Below, in pieces: positions 8,946-18,775 of a stretch of 50,819 bases of DNA. A program made the position numbers and the translations under genes. The stretch's first letter is position 1. Each line of letters opens with the position of its first letter. Origin of the DNA: Acidobacteriaceae bacterium. GTDB taxonomy: Bacteria > Acidobacteriota > Terriglobia > Terriglobales > Acidobacteriaceae. Location of the stretch: positions 1 through 50,819 of the forward strand of contig JASHOQ010000084.1 of assembly GCA_030041045.1 (NCBI GenBank). Reading direction: 5' to 3'. A model generated the notes under the pieces. It was given only the letters and a program-made list of their open reading frames with translations. It did no database searches and was not told where the DNA came from.

Positions 8946-9110
8946 TGGAGTATAAGATATAGATTAATAAAGTGGTTAATTACGCTTTGTCTCCGAAAAA
9001 CCTCCTGCTCTGAAGAGAAGTTCTAGCCGAGAATCTTTCTGTTGCGCGACGTCGACCAGCGGTCGGGCGCAATTCTCCGTTGCGAGGAACGGAAGTCGAA
9101 CTTTTGGCCT
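8921..9110 (+). repeat. tRNA 3' end plus downstream dispersed repeat, copy A
   Basis: From the T-loop GGTTCGAAT of tRNA-Ser, through CCGCCATGGAGTATAA, to the block 9004-9108 (starting with CTGAAGAGAAGTTC, ending GGAAGTCGAACTTTT), the sequence is matched by 18776-18955. The best-conserved part is the last ~105 bp. The 8946-9321 interval otherwise holds no gene I can support. The pattern resembles a tRNA-associated intergenic repeat or the scar of an element that inserted at a tRNA 3' end. Confidence 0.65.
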
Positions 9111-9321
9111 TAACGCGAATCAACAGGCCCGAGTTGCCCCGGTTTTGCCGCCCAAGCTGACGGCATTTCGCGACAGTCAGCCGCTCCAAGTTCGCGAATG
9201 CAAGCGGCCACTCCGAAGAAGCATTCGGAGAGTCGCGCGCAAGCGATGCTCACTAAGTAACTCGCAATTGGAGATTTCGGGAGTCGCCTTCGGCGAGGGC
9301 AAATGCAAGCAGAAATCGATA

Positions 9322-11691
9322 CTACTTGCCGATCCTGGCGCTCTCTCGTCGCGCTTCCATCAGCACCTGCACATCGGCATCCGCATCCTTCCACAATGCA
9401 AGAAAATCCGCATACGCGGTCTTCGCCTTCGTGTCGTCCCCGGCCATCCTGTACGCGCGGGCCAGCTGGAGCCGCGCCAGGGCTCCCACCGGATCGCTGA
9501 CCACCACCCCGCGGTGATCCAGAATCTTCCTGAACTCCGCGGCCGCCTCCGCTCCGCGCCCTTCGGCCAGGAAGGCTTCGCCGCGAACATACACCGGATA
9601 CATGGCTCCAATCAGCAGGCGCGGCACGCCGGTCTCATAGGGTGTCGCGCTCTGCAACTCCTCGGTCGCCTTCGCCGCGTCACCGCGCTGCAGGGCAAAT
9701 TCGGCTCGCAGCGCCGGCAGATCGCTGTACTGCGCAGAGGTATCTTCCGGAAACCGCTTCTCAATCTCATCGGCAAGCGCCTCGGCCTCCGCGATTTTCC
9801 CCGACCGCGCCAATGCAAACGCGGCGCCGAATTCTACCTCGCGATTGCGCGAGAGCTTCAAGGCATCCTCCGCGCGCCTGCGCGCCTCCGCTGGGTTTCC
9901 ATAGAGCGCCTCGCGCACCGCGGCTCCTGCTTCCCACAAGCCGGCCCGCTCCTGTTGCGCCGTGTGCTCGCCGAACGCCACCGCCCGATCGGTTGCGCTC
10001 CTTGCCTCCCGCAATCGCCCGTAATAAGCCAGGGCAAACGCCTCTTTGTTTGAAATCCAACCCTCTCCGCCGGTCCGTCCGCGCGCCCGCGCCGAAGCCT
10101 GCTCCATTGCCGCCCAATCTCCCTTCAGAAACGCGAGATCGTGCGCCAGCATGGTGAACTCGTCAATCTCCAGCCCGCGTCCGGCCGCAAGCTGTAAGGC
10201 ATTCCCGGCCTCGTCCAGCCGATTGAGGTACATGTTGTCGGCGCCGAGATTGTAGTAGCCCACACCGAAATCCGGATCGAGCTCGATCGACTTGCGCGCC
10301 CAATCCAGCGCCACCTGGTACCGGCCCGCCACTTTGTTTACGTATCCCGACAGCATCGCCGCAGGAATCGGATCGCGCGGATACGCCCGCGCCCACGTCT
10401 CGCAGGTCTGCCGCGCCTCTTCCATGTTTCCCGTCACCAGAGCTCGGTAGTTTGCGGTGATGAAGTATTTCTCGGGGTCGCTCGCGCGCTCGCGCAGCTG
10501 CCACGCCCGGCTCAGGCTCTGAGCGGAAAGGTCAGACTCATCCAGGTCCTGCTGCGCCCGCCCCAGCGCGGCGTACGCCATGGCAAAATTCGGATCGATC
10601 TCCGCCGCCCGCCTGAAAAACGGCATCGACGCCGTCGCACCGTTCGCGAAGTGAACCTTCCAGCCGGTTGTGTATGCCTCCAGGGCTTCCAGCGACGACG
10701 TTGTGGCCTCAGCGAGCGGAGTATTGTGCTGATCAATGGTTTGGAGCGACTCGCCCACGCGCTTCCTGAACCGGCTCGCGATCAGGCTCAGCGCACTCAG
10801 CACATCCTCCTTCCGCGCTGCCTGCGCCAACTCCTCATCCAGCGTTTCACCGTTCGTGCAACTTTTCGCACTCAGGGTCAGCACATACTGGCTTCCCAAA
10901 CTCGCAATCGATCCCTCCAGCACCGCCGCGCTTCCCGTGCGCACGCAGACCTGCCGCGCCAGATCGGGCGTAAGCTTCGCATCGCCAGACGCACCCATCA
11001 AGCCAAGCGTGCGGCGAATCCGCTCGTCGGAAATCAAACGCAGGTACGGCGATTGTTCCAGCTCCACCGCCATGCCCTGCCGGAGTGTGTCATCAAAAAC
11101 CTTGTCGCCCGTGGCATTTGCAAACTCCGCCAACACGGCCGTGTCCTTGACGCCCAGCATCGGCCGATGGAAAGACCGCCACGCACCTGCCGCAGCCGCG
11201 GTGACCACAACCACCACGACGGCAACGGCCGGCATCAGCGAGTGCTTCTCAGTGACCTGCACCTCCACTTTCTGGCGATTCGCGGCCACCAGGCTGAACT
11301 CCTGGTCCGCCACCAGCCGCACATTCTCCGCCATCCGGTAGCCTCGTCCGGGAATCGTCAAGATGTATTTATGATCCTGCGGGCTCTCGCCCAGCGCCTT
11401 GCGCAGCATGAAAATGTTGCGGCTCAGATTGGCCTCTTCCACAAACGTGTCCGGCCACACCGTCTTCAGCAGATCGTCTTTGGTCACAATCTCCTGGCTG
11501 TGCCGCACCAGCACCAGCAGAATCTGGAACGTCTTGGGCGTAAGCGCAACCGGCTCGCCCGCGCGCAGCAGGGTCTCCTTCTCGGCGTCCACGCGAAAAG
11601 GGCCGAACTCGTAGAGCTCTTTCGTCCTTGGTGTCTCCGCCAGGGAACTCCTCCAGCCTCTGCCTCTGCGCTTCGCAAGCCAATGTAGCAC
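9322..11691 (-). CDS. Membrane-bound winged-helix (OmpR/CadC-type) regulator with TPR domain
   Basis: A 789-residue protein. Residues ~25-120 form an OmpR-type winged helix (YEFGPFRVD, TPKTFQILLVLVRH, LLKTVWPDTFVEEANLSRNI in short blocks, GRGYRM). A single membrane helix lies at ~152-172 (MPAVAVVVVVVTAAAAGAW). The remaining ~600 residues contain a region resembling the conserved post-membrane domain of such proteins, then tetratricopeptide-like repeats from about residue 340 (for example NFAMAYAALGRAQQDL). The arrangement is CadC-like: a cytoplasmic DNA-binding domain tied to a periplasmic sensor. These proteins are abundant in Acidobacteriota; target genes are unknown. The small wHTH gene at 11878 is divergent to it. 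Confidence 0.88.
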   Translation of the reverse strand: MLHWLAKRRGRGWRSSLAETPRTKELYEFGPFRVDAEKETLLRAGEPVALTPKTFQILLVLVRHSQEIVTKDDLLKTVWPDTFVEEANLSRNIFMLRKALGESPQDHKYILTIPGRGYRMAENVRLVADQEFSLVAANRQKVEVQVTEKHSLMPAVAVVVVVVTAAAAGAWRSFHRPMLGVKDTAVLAEFANATGDKVFDDTLRQGMAVELEQSPYLRLISDERIRRTLGLMGASGDAKLTPDLARQVCVRTGSAAVLEGSIASLGSQYVLTLSAKSCTNGETLDEELAQAARKEDVLSALSLIASRFRKRVGESLQTIDQHNTPLAEATTSSLEALEAYTTGWKVHFANGATASMPFFRRAAEIDPNFAMAYAALGRAQQDLDESDLSAQSLSRAWQLRERASDPEKYFITANYRALVTGNMEEARQTCETWARAYPRDPIPAAMLSGYVNKVAGRYQVALDWARKSIELDPDFGVGYYNLGADNMYLNRLDEAGNALQLAAGRGLEIDEFTMLAHDLAFLKGDWAAMEQASARARGRTGGEGWISNKEAFALAYYGRLREARSATDRAVAFGEHTAQQERAGLWEAGAAVREALYGNPAEARRRAEDALKLSRNREVEFGAAFALARSGKIAEAEALADEIEKRFPEDTSAQYSDLPALRAEFALQRGDAAKATEELQSATPYETGVPRLLIGAMYPVYVRGEAFLAEGRGAEAAAEFRKILDHRGVVVSDPVGALARLQLARAYRMAGDDTKAKTAYADFLALWKDADADVQVLMEARRESARIGK

Positions 11692-11877
11692 GGGATGGAG
11701 GCTGGCCCCGAATTCACGCGCCTTTTCGCCCGCATCGCAAGTTGCCCGCCATCAGGCGGTTACCGCGCTTGGAGAAATTATCAGAAATTTTCAGGCGGCG
11801 CGGAAGGACTTCTTGGCGCCGCCACGCGCAATCTGCACTCGTTTCCGCCCGCATGCCGCACCGGAAACGAAGATGCT

Positions 11878-12177
11878 ATGACCAGGCAAACCAGAATCAC
11901 CCTCGAATCCGACTCCCTTCTGCTGCTGCGCGGCCGCAACTCCACCCGCGCCCGTTGTCCTCTGTGCAACGCCGAATCCGAGATGATCGCGCTCGATGAC
12001 CTGCACGTGGTTTCCAACCTCGACCGCCGCAGCCTCGAAGAGTGGATCAACTCCGGCGAATTGCACCACCTCAAAGGGGACGATGGCTCGCCCCTCCTCT
12101 GTCTCAACTCCCTGCTTGCCCGCCTGCGGCACACCTCAACCATCGGAATCAGCACCTCACAAGGAGATCGCCCATGA
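11878..12177 (+). CDS. Small CxxC protein with helix-turn-helix-like segment
   Basis: A 99-residue protein (MTRQTRITLESDSLLLLRG...) with a CPLC knuckle near residue 29 and, from about residue 46, a segment (SNLDRRSLEEWINSGELHH) like the MerR/excisionase helix-turn-helix in which a helix is followed by a short basic wing. A DNA-binding role is plausible but unproven. Its stop overlaps the start of the GloVer-repeat gene in an ATGA, so the two are coupled. The frame is open further upstream to 11695, but that extension lacks any conserved character. Confidence 0.7.
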   Translation: MTRQTRITLESDSLLLLRGRNSTRARCPLCNAESEMIALDDLHVVSNLDRRSLEEWINSGELHHLKGDDGSPLLCLNSLLARLRHTSTIGISTSQGDRP

Positions 12178-13529
12178 ATCGTAATGCTCTCGCATCCATC
12201 GCCACAGCGCTTCTGGCATTGCTGCTGGCAGCTCCAGCACCTGTCCCGGCGCAAGAAACAGCCACGTACACTGTGCTCCACACCTTCAATGGCGCCGACG
12301 GCTCAACACCCTACGGAAGCCTTATCAGCGACGGAGAAGGCAACCTCTACGGCACCACGATTGGCGGCGGCGACACGACCGACGCCCCCTGCCAGAACAG
12401 CCCATACGGTTTCGGCTGTGGGGTCGTCTACAAGATTGACAGCCGCGGCAACGAGGCCGTCCTTTATCAATTCAAAGGCGGTCCTGACGGAGCTTATCCC
12501 GCTGCCGAACTCCTCCTCGATGAAGCAGGCAATCTTTACGGCACGGCTCGAGGCGGTGGAATAATGCCCGATCCGGCTTGCAGTTTCAATTACGGATGCG
12601 GTGTCGTCTTCAAGATTGATCGCGAGGGTGGCCAGTCGGTTTTTTATTCCTTCAAAGGAGGTGCAGATGGCTGGGGTGTCTCTTCTGGTTTGGTTCGGGA
12701 TCCAGCCGGAAACTTCTACGGCGTTACGATTGCGGGTGGTATCTCAAACCCAGCCTGCACCGGTGACGGACCTCCCGGAACCTGCGGAGTAGCTTTCAAA
12801 CTTGATCCTCAGGGCAACGAAACCGTGCTTCACACTTTCACCGGAGGCTCAGACGGATACGGCGCTTACGGCAGTCTCACTCGGGACTGGCAGGGGAATC
12901 TTATTGGTGCCGCCTCCAACGGCGGAGACATTACAAGCTCGTTCTGCGACACCGCAGTCGAGGCGCAGGCCGGCGCGCTCGGCTGCGGAACCGTCTTCCA
13001 AATCGACTCCGCGGGCCGTTTCTCAGTGATTCATACCTTCAAAGGAAGAGACGGCGGGCCGTTTCCCGATGGCTGGCTTGCCCAGGACTCCGGAGGCGAT
13101 CTCTATGGCATCACCGGCAACGGCGGCAGCGCGGTGAGCAGCACGAATCTCGGCAACGGAACCATCTTCAAAATCGATCGCCTGGGTAACGAGTCGGTGC
13201 TTTACAACTTCGCCGGAGGCGCACTGGGATTCTCGTCTTTCGGCAGCGTGATTCGTGACAACTGGGGCAATCTCTACGGCGCAACGTTCCTTGGCGGCGA
13301 TATGACCGATCCCGCCTGCAGCGCAACAGGCGGCTGCGGCGTTGTCTTCCGGCTCGACCCCTGGGGACGCTACACCATCCTGCATACCTTCAGGGGTCCC
13401 GATGGCGCCAACCCCGTGGCCAGCCTCTACATGGACCAACAGGGCGACCTCTATGGCACAACCACGGCCGGCGGCGATCCAACCTGCAACTGCGGCGTCG
13501 TGTTCAGAATCAACTTGGAACTGAATTGA
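12174..13529 (+). CDS. Secreted GloVer tandem-repeat protein
   Basis: A 451-residue exported protein. A signal peptide (hydrophobic core LLALLLAAPAP, cleavage after VPAQ) is followed by about seven repeats of roughly 55-60 residues. Each holds a block like GNLYGTT-(I/A)-GGG, then a Cys pair (C...GCGVVYKID), then VLY-F-GG-DG. This is the GloVer repeat common in acidobacterial surface proteins and probably builds a beta-propeller-like or elongated fold. No sortase or PEP-CTERM anchor is visible at the C-terminus. AAGGAG 7 bases before the ATG gives a strong ribosome site, and the upstream small wHTH gene overlaps it by 4 bases. Function unknown. Confidence 0.9.
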   Translation: MNRNALASIATALLALLLAAPAPVPAQETATYTVLHTFNGADGSTPYGSLISDGEGNLYGTTIGGGDTTDAPCQNSPYGFGCGVVYKIDSRGNEAVLYQFKGGPDGAYPAAELLLDEAGNLYGTARGGGIMPDPACSFNYGCGVVFKIDREGGQSVFYSFKGGADGWGVSSGLVRDPAGNFYGVTIAGGISNPACTGDGPPGTCGVAFKLDPQGNETVLHTFTGGSDGYGAYGSLTRDWQGNLIGAASNGGDITSSFCDTAVEAQAGALGCGTVFQIDSAGRFSVIHTFKGRDGGPFPDGWLAQDSGGDLYGITGNGGSAVSSTNLGNGTIFKIDRLGNESVLYNFAGGALGFSSFGSVIRDNWGNLYGATFLGGDMTDPACSATGGCGVVFRLDPWGRYTILHTFRGPDGANPVASLYMDQQGDLYGTTTAGGDPTCNCGVVFRINLELN

Positions 13530-13571
13530 TGTGAATCTACGGCCGCAGCCTGACAAGCGCCCAAACCGAAT

Positions 13572-13608
13572 TCCCACCCTTCTGCCGAACTCGGGCTGAA
13601 GGGTGGGA
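13572..13608. terminator. Hairpin between convergent GloVer and HAF genes
   Basis: A perfect 11-bp inverted repeat, TCCCACCCTTC and GAAGGGTGGGA, with a 15-base loop lies in the 100-bp gap between two convergent genes. There is no clean T-run on either side. Position and stem strength suggest a bidirectional terminator. Confidence 0.55.
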
Positions 13609-13631
13609 TCGCCGCGTTTGCTTGCGGCTGC

Positions 13632-14903
13632 CTAATTGACTGGGATTGCCACGTAAGCGTGTGTGAAACCGTCCGGGTCGACCGCGATACCGTCGATTTC
13701 ACCGCTGGCATTGATGTGGCAGGCAGTCACCAGTCCGGTTGGCCCAACATTCGACGAGAAAGACTGGGGAAATGGATTCCTCCCGACGATGAGGGTATTG
13801 ATATCGACGAGTTTTCCATTCTGGCGAACAAACCCGCGAATTGTGTTGATGGCGCCCTCTGCAGAAAAATTCGCGGAGACACCGATAATTTCGCCCTCGT
13901 CGTTAATCCCGATCCCGAAGCTGTAGTTGTCGCCCTCGACGGTGCCCAGACCCTGCATTCCACTTTCGGCGGTCCAGGAGAATGCCTGGCCCGCGTACTC
14001 CGGACCACCGACTACTTCGCCGCGATTATTGATGTTCTGTGCCACATAGTTGGACTCATCGGGCAGACTGCCGAGGTCGCGAGCTATGCCGTTTTCCCAC
14101 AGTACAGCGTGAACAGGTTGGAGGTTGAACAGAGCACTCGGGTTGAATGAAGCGCAGGTTCCCGTACTGCCGACCACCTGTCCGAGATCGTTGACCGCTA
14201 ACGCCACGCCATCTGGATCGTTAAAGTCCTTCCCCGCCGTCGGGAGCGGCAGAATCCGACTTCCGAACCAGGCAACAGGCTTGAACTGGTAGATCTGTGC
14301 CGAGCCCGTACCAGCGCACGTCGAATCCGCAATGGAATTTTCAGCATACCCTGCGATCAGACCCCAGCTGTTGATCCAAAAAGCGGCGCCGTTCACCCCT
14401 CCCAGGGTCTTGAGTGCAACCATCTTGCCGCCGTTCGAAATGAACGGGACACATGGTGTGGGCGACGAAGTGTAGCCCATGAATTCAAAACCGCAAAAGT
14501 CCTCGGTGGTTGAAAGATCCGTTGCGGTATCTTCGGCCTCTCCCACTGCCAAGCCCAATTCGTTCACGCCAAATGCAATGCTGTTGTCCCCAAGACCCGG
14601 GTCCCCGATGTCGATCATCGACCCCTCACGCCAGAGGACGGCATGCTCAGGCGGACCGTAATCCGAACCGACGCCGGCCCCGCCGGCGACCCAACCGTTG
14701 TTCGAGATCTCGAACGGCTGGCCAGGCTGGTTGAAATTTGCCCCGACAAAACCGAGATCCTTGACGGTGTAATGCGTGAAGCCAGTGGACGCTGATTCCT
14801 GTTCCTGCGTAACTGAAGGCTTTTGTGCGACCGATTGCACTGGCATCGCGAGGGCGGCCAGTAACCCGGTAACACAAATGGAATTCAATGCCAGAGATTT
14901 CAT
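13632..14903 (-). CDS. Secreted HAF-repeat protein
   Basis: A 423-residue exported protein with a signal peptide (MKSLALNSICVTGLLAALAM...AQKP). It carries a series of repeats of the HAF type: a 'HAVLW..G...DLG' strand block followed by 'A..IN..G.VVG' (visible as HAVLWREG, HAVLWENGIARDLG, NINNRGEVVGG, GINDEGEIIG). These repeats are known from extracellular bacterial proteins and are thought to form beta-propellers; the biochemical role is not known. It faces the GloVer gene across a shared terminator and is divergent to the ECF sigma factor gene at 15080. Confidence 0.88.
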   Translation of the reverse strand: MKSLALNSICVTGLLAALAMPVQSVAQKPSVTQEQESASTGFTHYTVKDLGFVGANFNQPGQPFEISNNGWVAGGAGVGSDYGPPEHAVLWREGSMIDIGDPGLGDNSIAFGVNELGLAVGEAEDTATDLSTTEDFCGFEFMGYTSSPTPCVPFISNGGKMVALKTLGGVNGAAFWINSWGLIAGYAENSIADSTCAGTGSAQIYQFKPVAWFGSRILPLPTAGKDFNDPDGVALAVNDLGQVVGSTGTCASFNPSALFNLQPVHAVLWENGIARDLGSLPDESNYVAQNINNRGEVVGGPEYAGQAFSWTAESGMQGLGTVEGDNYSFGIGINDEGEIIGVSANFSAEGAINTIRGFVRQNGKLVDINTLIVGRNPFPQSFSSNVGPTGLVTACHINASGEIDGIAVDPDGFTHAYVAIPVN

Positions 14904-15079
14904 GATGTCCTCCTCCTGCAGAGCCTGCCGTGTGTCTTGTATCCGGTAAGACGGGAAACGGAACCAAAAACCGTCACCGTTGGATCACAACTTGGTGAAT
15001 GGATATGTCCGCCGGGGAGGAGAGGATCGACGGTCCATCTCACGCCGAGTTGTAAAATGGTGGAACTCCGGAGGTTCAG

Positions 15080-15652
15080 GTGACTGATTCACCGACTCAT
15101 GAGGTCACCCAGCTGCTCAAGGCCTGGACTGCCGGAGATCAGAGCGCTCTGGACAAACTCGCTCCCCTTGTCTACGAGCAACTGCATCGGCTGGCGCAAC
15201 ACTATATGGCGGGGCAGCGACCGGGGCACACTCTCCAAACCACTGCCCTTGTGAACGAGGTCTACCTGCGTCTCGTGGACTGCGGGCAGGTAAATTGGCA
15301 GGATCGGGCGCATTTTTTTGCGGTCTCGGCACAGCTGATGCGGCGCATTCTGATTGACTTTGCCCGTTCCCGCGGTTACCAGAAGAGAGGCGGAGGCCTG
15401 TTTCATATTTCGCTCGAAGATGCTCCGTCTGTGTGCAGCGAGCCCGATCCGGATATTGTTGCCCTCGATGACGCTCTAAAAGAGCTGGCCAAAGTGGATG
15501 ACAGAAAAAGCCGGGTTGTGGAACTTAGGTTCTTTGGCGGGCTGAGCGTGGAAGAGACCGCTGAGGTATTGCGAGTTTCGGTCGAGACGGTGGGAAGAGA
15601 CTGGAAAATGGCAAAGATGTGGTTGCTGCAGGAGCTGAGCGAGAGGAACTGA
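15080..15652 (+). CDS. ECF-type sigma factor (acidobacterial/planctomycete family)
   Basis: A 190-residue sigma factor. Region 2 is near residues 20-95 (LVYEQLHRLAQHYM, LVNEVYLRLV, FFAVSAQLMRRILIDFAR) and region 4 near 125-180 (RVVELRFFGGLSVEETAEVL, VGRDWKMAKMWL). The pattern matches the ECF subfamily described from Planctomycetes and Acidobacteria. The start is GTG at 15080 with GGAGG 5 bases upstream. The kinase gene starts 3 bases after its stop, so the two are one unit; such kinases are thought to control the activity of the paired sigma factor by phosphorylation. No anti-sigma gene is seen. Confidence 0.92.
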   Translation: MTDSPTHEVTQLLKAWTAGDQSALDKLAPLVYEQLHRLAQHYMAGQRPGHTLQTTALVNEVYLRLVDCGQVNWQDRAHFFAVSAQLMRRILIDFARSRGYQKRGGGLFHISLEDAPSVCSEPDPDIVALDDALKELAKVDDRKSRVVELRFFGGLSVEETAEVLRVSVETVGRDWKMAKMWLLQELSERN

Positions 15653-15655
15653 AAG

Positions 15656-18628
15656 ATGGAGCCTGAACTTTGGCGCCGGGTCGAGGAGCTTTGCCAGCGT
15701 GCGATGGAGCTCGACCCGAGCCGCCGGGCTGAATTCCTCGAACGCTCATGCGGTGACGACAAAGAATTCCGGAGCAAGGTAGAGTCCCTGCTGGCCCAGG
15801 AGACAAGAGCCGAACACTTCATTGAATCGCCCGCATTGGAAGTGATGGGCAGACTGATCGCCTCCGATCCAAAACTGAAAGACGGCGAGGAAAAACTGAT
15901 CGGCAGCACTGTCTCTCATTACCGCGTGATCGATAAGGTCGGGGGCGGTGGGATGGGTGTGGTCTACAAGGCTGAGGACACCGAACTTCGCCGATTCGTT
16001 GCGCTCAAATTCCTGCCCCAGGTCCTGGCGCAGGACGCGCAAGCTTTAGAACGCTTTCGACGCGAGGCTCGTGCTGCCTCGGCCCTGAATCATCCCAGCA
16101 TCTGCACGATTCACGAAATTGGCACGCATGAAGGCCACCCCTTCCTCGTCATGGAGTTTCTGGATGGCGTGACGCTGAAACACAGAATCGCGGGCCGTCC
16201 ACTCGAGACGGAGCTGATTCTTTCGCTGGCCATCGAGATTGCCGATGCGTTGGACGCCGCCCATGCGGCAGGAATCGTGCACAGCGACATCAAACCGGCG
16301 AATATCTTTCTCACCAAGCGAGGGCACATAAAGATTCTCGATTTCGGTCTGGCCAAGAGGACACCGATCCTGAGCGGAATTGGTCAGGATGGGGGGACGG
16401 CACAATCGAGTGCGACGGCGGAAGAACACCTGACCAGTCCAGGGACGGCGATGGGAACTGTCGCGTATATGTCACCGGAGCAATCGCTCGGCAAGGAGTT
16501 GGACGCCCGTACCGACTTGTTTTCGTTTGGTGTTGTTCTCTACGAAATGGCGACGGGAACGCTTCCATTTCAGGGCCAGACACCCGCAGCCATCTTCAAC
16601 GCAATCCTCAACGAGACGCCGGCGCCCCCAGATCATATCAACAACGAAATCCCCCCGAAACTCGCTGACATGATCAGTCGCGCCCTGGAGAAGGACCGCG
16701 ACTTCCGGTACCAGAGCGCTTCGGATATTCGTTCAGAATTGAAACGGTTGAAGCGGGATACAGATTCCAGCCGATCGGCAACAGCGAATGCGATCACTGC
16801 CTCCGGCCGAGCGATGGCCTCGTCTTCCGCGCCGTCCCTTGCTGTCCCGCCGGGTAAGGCTGGAAAAGGCAAAAGAGCGCTCGCGCTTGCATCCTTCGCA
16901 GTTTTGCTGGTTATAGCGGTGGTCTGGGGTTATTTCTATGTGCGTGCCTCGCGGACCGCGTCAAAAAGCGAGCAGAAATGGGAGCAGCTGACGTTTTTTA
17001 CGGATTCGGCGGTATACCCAGGATTGTCGCCAGACGGGCGAATGCTGACGTTTATTCGGGGGAGCGATACATTTCTGGGGCCCGGGGACGTGTACGTGAA
17101 GATGTTACCGTCAGGCGAGCCTGTCCAACTGACACACGACAGGCTGTTCAAGTTAAGCCCGGCGTTTTCGCCTGACGGTACCCGGATTGTCTATGGGACG
17201 GCGGACCCGTGGGACACATGGGAAGTACCCGTGCTGGGAGGAGAACCGCGCCTGATGTTGCCCAACGCGTCGTCACTGACCTGGATCGAAGGCGGAAAAC
17301 GGCTTCTGTTTTCAGAGATCAAGAGCGGCATGCATATGGGAGTGGTAACAACAGATGAGGGGCGCGGAGAGAGCCGCGATGTGTATCTGCCTGCAGGAGA
17401 GCGAAGCATGGCGCACCACTCATACTTGTCGCCGGACGGCAAGTATGTATTGATCGCGAATGAGATGAACGAAATGGCAGGAGTCATACCGTGCCGCGTT
17501 GTGCCGTTCGACGGCATCGGCAGGGAGCAATGGGTTGGACCGCCGGGCGCGACCTGTACAACAGGCGCCTGGTCGCCCGATGGGAATTGGATTTACCTGA
17601 GCACAAACGAGGGCGGGCGATTTCACATCTGGAGGCAGCATTTCCCTGGAGGAGCCCCGGAACAGGTGACATCCGGGCCGACGGAGGAGGAAGGGATCGC
17701 CATGGCGCCGGACGGCAGGTCGTTTCTGACTTCAGTCGGGACGCGATATTGGACGATCTGGGTTCACGATGCAAAGGGCGAGCACCAGATGTCGTCAGAA
17801 GGAGACGCTTTCGCAACCACTTTCTCAAGCGACGGAACGAAGTTGTTTTACTTGAAGAGGACCGGCCAGAGCGACGCGGCCGAACTGTGGAGCATGGATC
17901 TGACAAGCGGAAAAAGCGAGCGGGTGATACCCGGATATGGAATAGACTCCATTTTTCGAGACTACGCCGAGAGCTACGCCGTCACCGAAGATGGGAATCG
18001 GGTGGCCTTTATCAAAAAGGATGAAAGGGGAGTTTCGCATCTGTGGATTGCTGCGACCGATCACCGGAGTTCGCCTCGACAGCTGGCATCGATGGAAAAC
18101 GAGGACTCACCTTTGTTTCTGCCCAATGGGAATCTGGTTTACCGGGCCAGCGAAGGCGGAAAGAACTACATTTTCACGCGGCAACCGGACGGATCGGGGA
18201 GGAAGAAACTGCTGGACGAAGCAGTTTTGGATCTGACCGCGGTGTCGCCGGACGGACGATGGATCGTGGTTTGGGAGAAGGACGACGCGGATAAGGATCA
18301 TCCTTATCGCACGAAGGCGTATCCGAATGGGACGGGAAAGCCGGTCATGCTGTGCGCGGCGTGCCTTGTAAACTGGAGCGTGGATGGGAAGTATCTGGTC
18401 ATCCAATTTGGATTGCCCAATGAGAAAATGTCGACCTACTTTTTGCCGGTGGTCCGCGAGCGTGGGCTTCCGGATTTGCCGCCGGAAGGACTGAGCGGTC
18501 CTGTAGATCTAAGAGAATCGCATCGGGCGATGTTGCCGCAGAGAGTGGACTCGGCGCTCGGACCGGAGAAGTACTCCTACACGATCACGAGCATTCGAAG
18601 AAACATCTACCGGATCCCGATTTCGTGA
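15656..18628 (+). CDS. Ser/Thr protein kinase with PD40 beta-propeller; HSD catalytic loop
   Basis: A 990-residue membrane kinase. A ~85-residue N-terminal helical region precedes the kinase domain: glycine loop GGGGMG at ~96-101, Lys118 in VALKFL, catalytic loop HSDIKPAN at ~209, DFG at ~229, and MSPEQSLG in the activation segment. The usual Arg of HRD is Ser, so this is a non-RD kinase. A transmembrane helix lies at ~405-425 (LALASFAVLLVIAVVWGY), and the rest is a TolB/PD40-like propeller with repeated 'SPDG' blocks (LSPDGRMLTF, FSPDGTRIVYG). It is coupled to the upstream ECF sigma factor gene, its probable partner. The catalytic Asp, Lys and DFG are intact, so activity is likely. Confidence 0.93.
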   Translation: MEPELWRRVEELCQRAMELDPSRRAEFLERSCGDDKEFRSKVESLLAQETRAEHFIESPALEVMGRLIASDPKLKDGEEKLIGSTVSHYRVIDKVGGGGMGVVYKAEDTELRRFVALKFLPQVLAQDAQALERFRREARAASALNHPSICTIHEIGTHEGHPFLVMEFLDGVTLKHRIAGRPLETELILSLAIEIADALDAAHAAGIVHSDIKPANIFLTKRGHIKILDFGLAKRTPILSGIGQDGGTAQSSATAEEHLTSPGTAMGTVAYMSPEQSLGKELDARTDLFSFGVVLYEMATGTLPFQGQTPAAIFNAILNETPAPPDHINNEIPPKLADMISRALEKDRDFRYQSASDIRSELKRLKRDTDSSRSATANAITASGRAMASSSAPSLAVPPGKAGKGKRALALASFAVLLVIAVVWGYFYVRASRTASKSEQKWEQLTFFTDSAVYPGLSPDGRMLTFIRGSDTFLGPGDVYVKMLPSGEPVQLTHDRLFKLSPAFSPDGTRIVYGTADPWDTWEVPVLGGEPRLMLPNASSLTWIEGGKRLLFSEIKSGMHMGVVTTDEGRGESRDVYLPAGERSMAHHSYLSPDGKYVLIANEMNEMAGVIPCRVVPFDGIGREQWVGPPGATCTTGAWSPDGNWIYLSTNEGGRFHIWRQHFPGGAPEQVTSGPTEEEGIAMAPDGRSFLTSVGTRYWTIWVHDAKGEHQMSSEGDAFATTFSSDGTKLFYLKRTGQSDAAELWSMDLTSGKSERVIPGYGIDSIFRDYAESYAVTEDGNRVAFIKKDERGVSHLWIAATDHRSSPRQLASMENEDSPLFLPNGNLVYRASEGGKNYIFTRQPDGSGRKKLLDEAVLDLTAVSPDGRWIVVWEKDDADKDHPYRTKAYPNGTGKPVMLCAACLVNWSVDGKYLVIQFGLPNEKMSTYFLPVVRERGLPDLPPEGLSGPVDLRESHRAMLPQRVDSALGPEKYSYTITSIRRNIYRIPIS

Positions 18629-18775
18629 AAATTGGCTGCGGCAATTCGTTTCATCCCTGAAGCCTGGCTGGTGCGCCGAAGCCGGACTCGAGACGAGCTT
18701 ACCAGCGCAACTCAACTCCTGACTCACTATCCGATTTAGAATCGTGTCTTACAAACGAAGAAAAACCACGATCGA

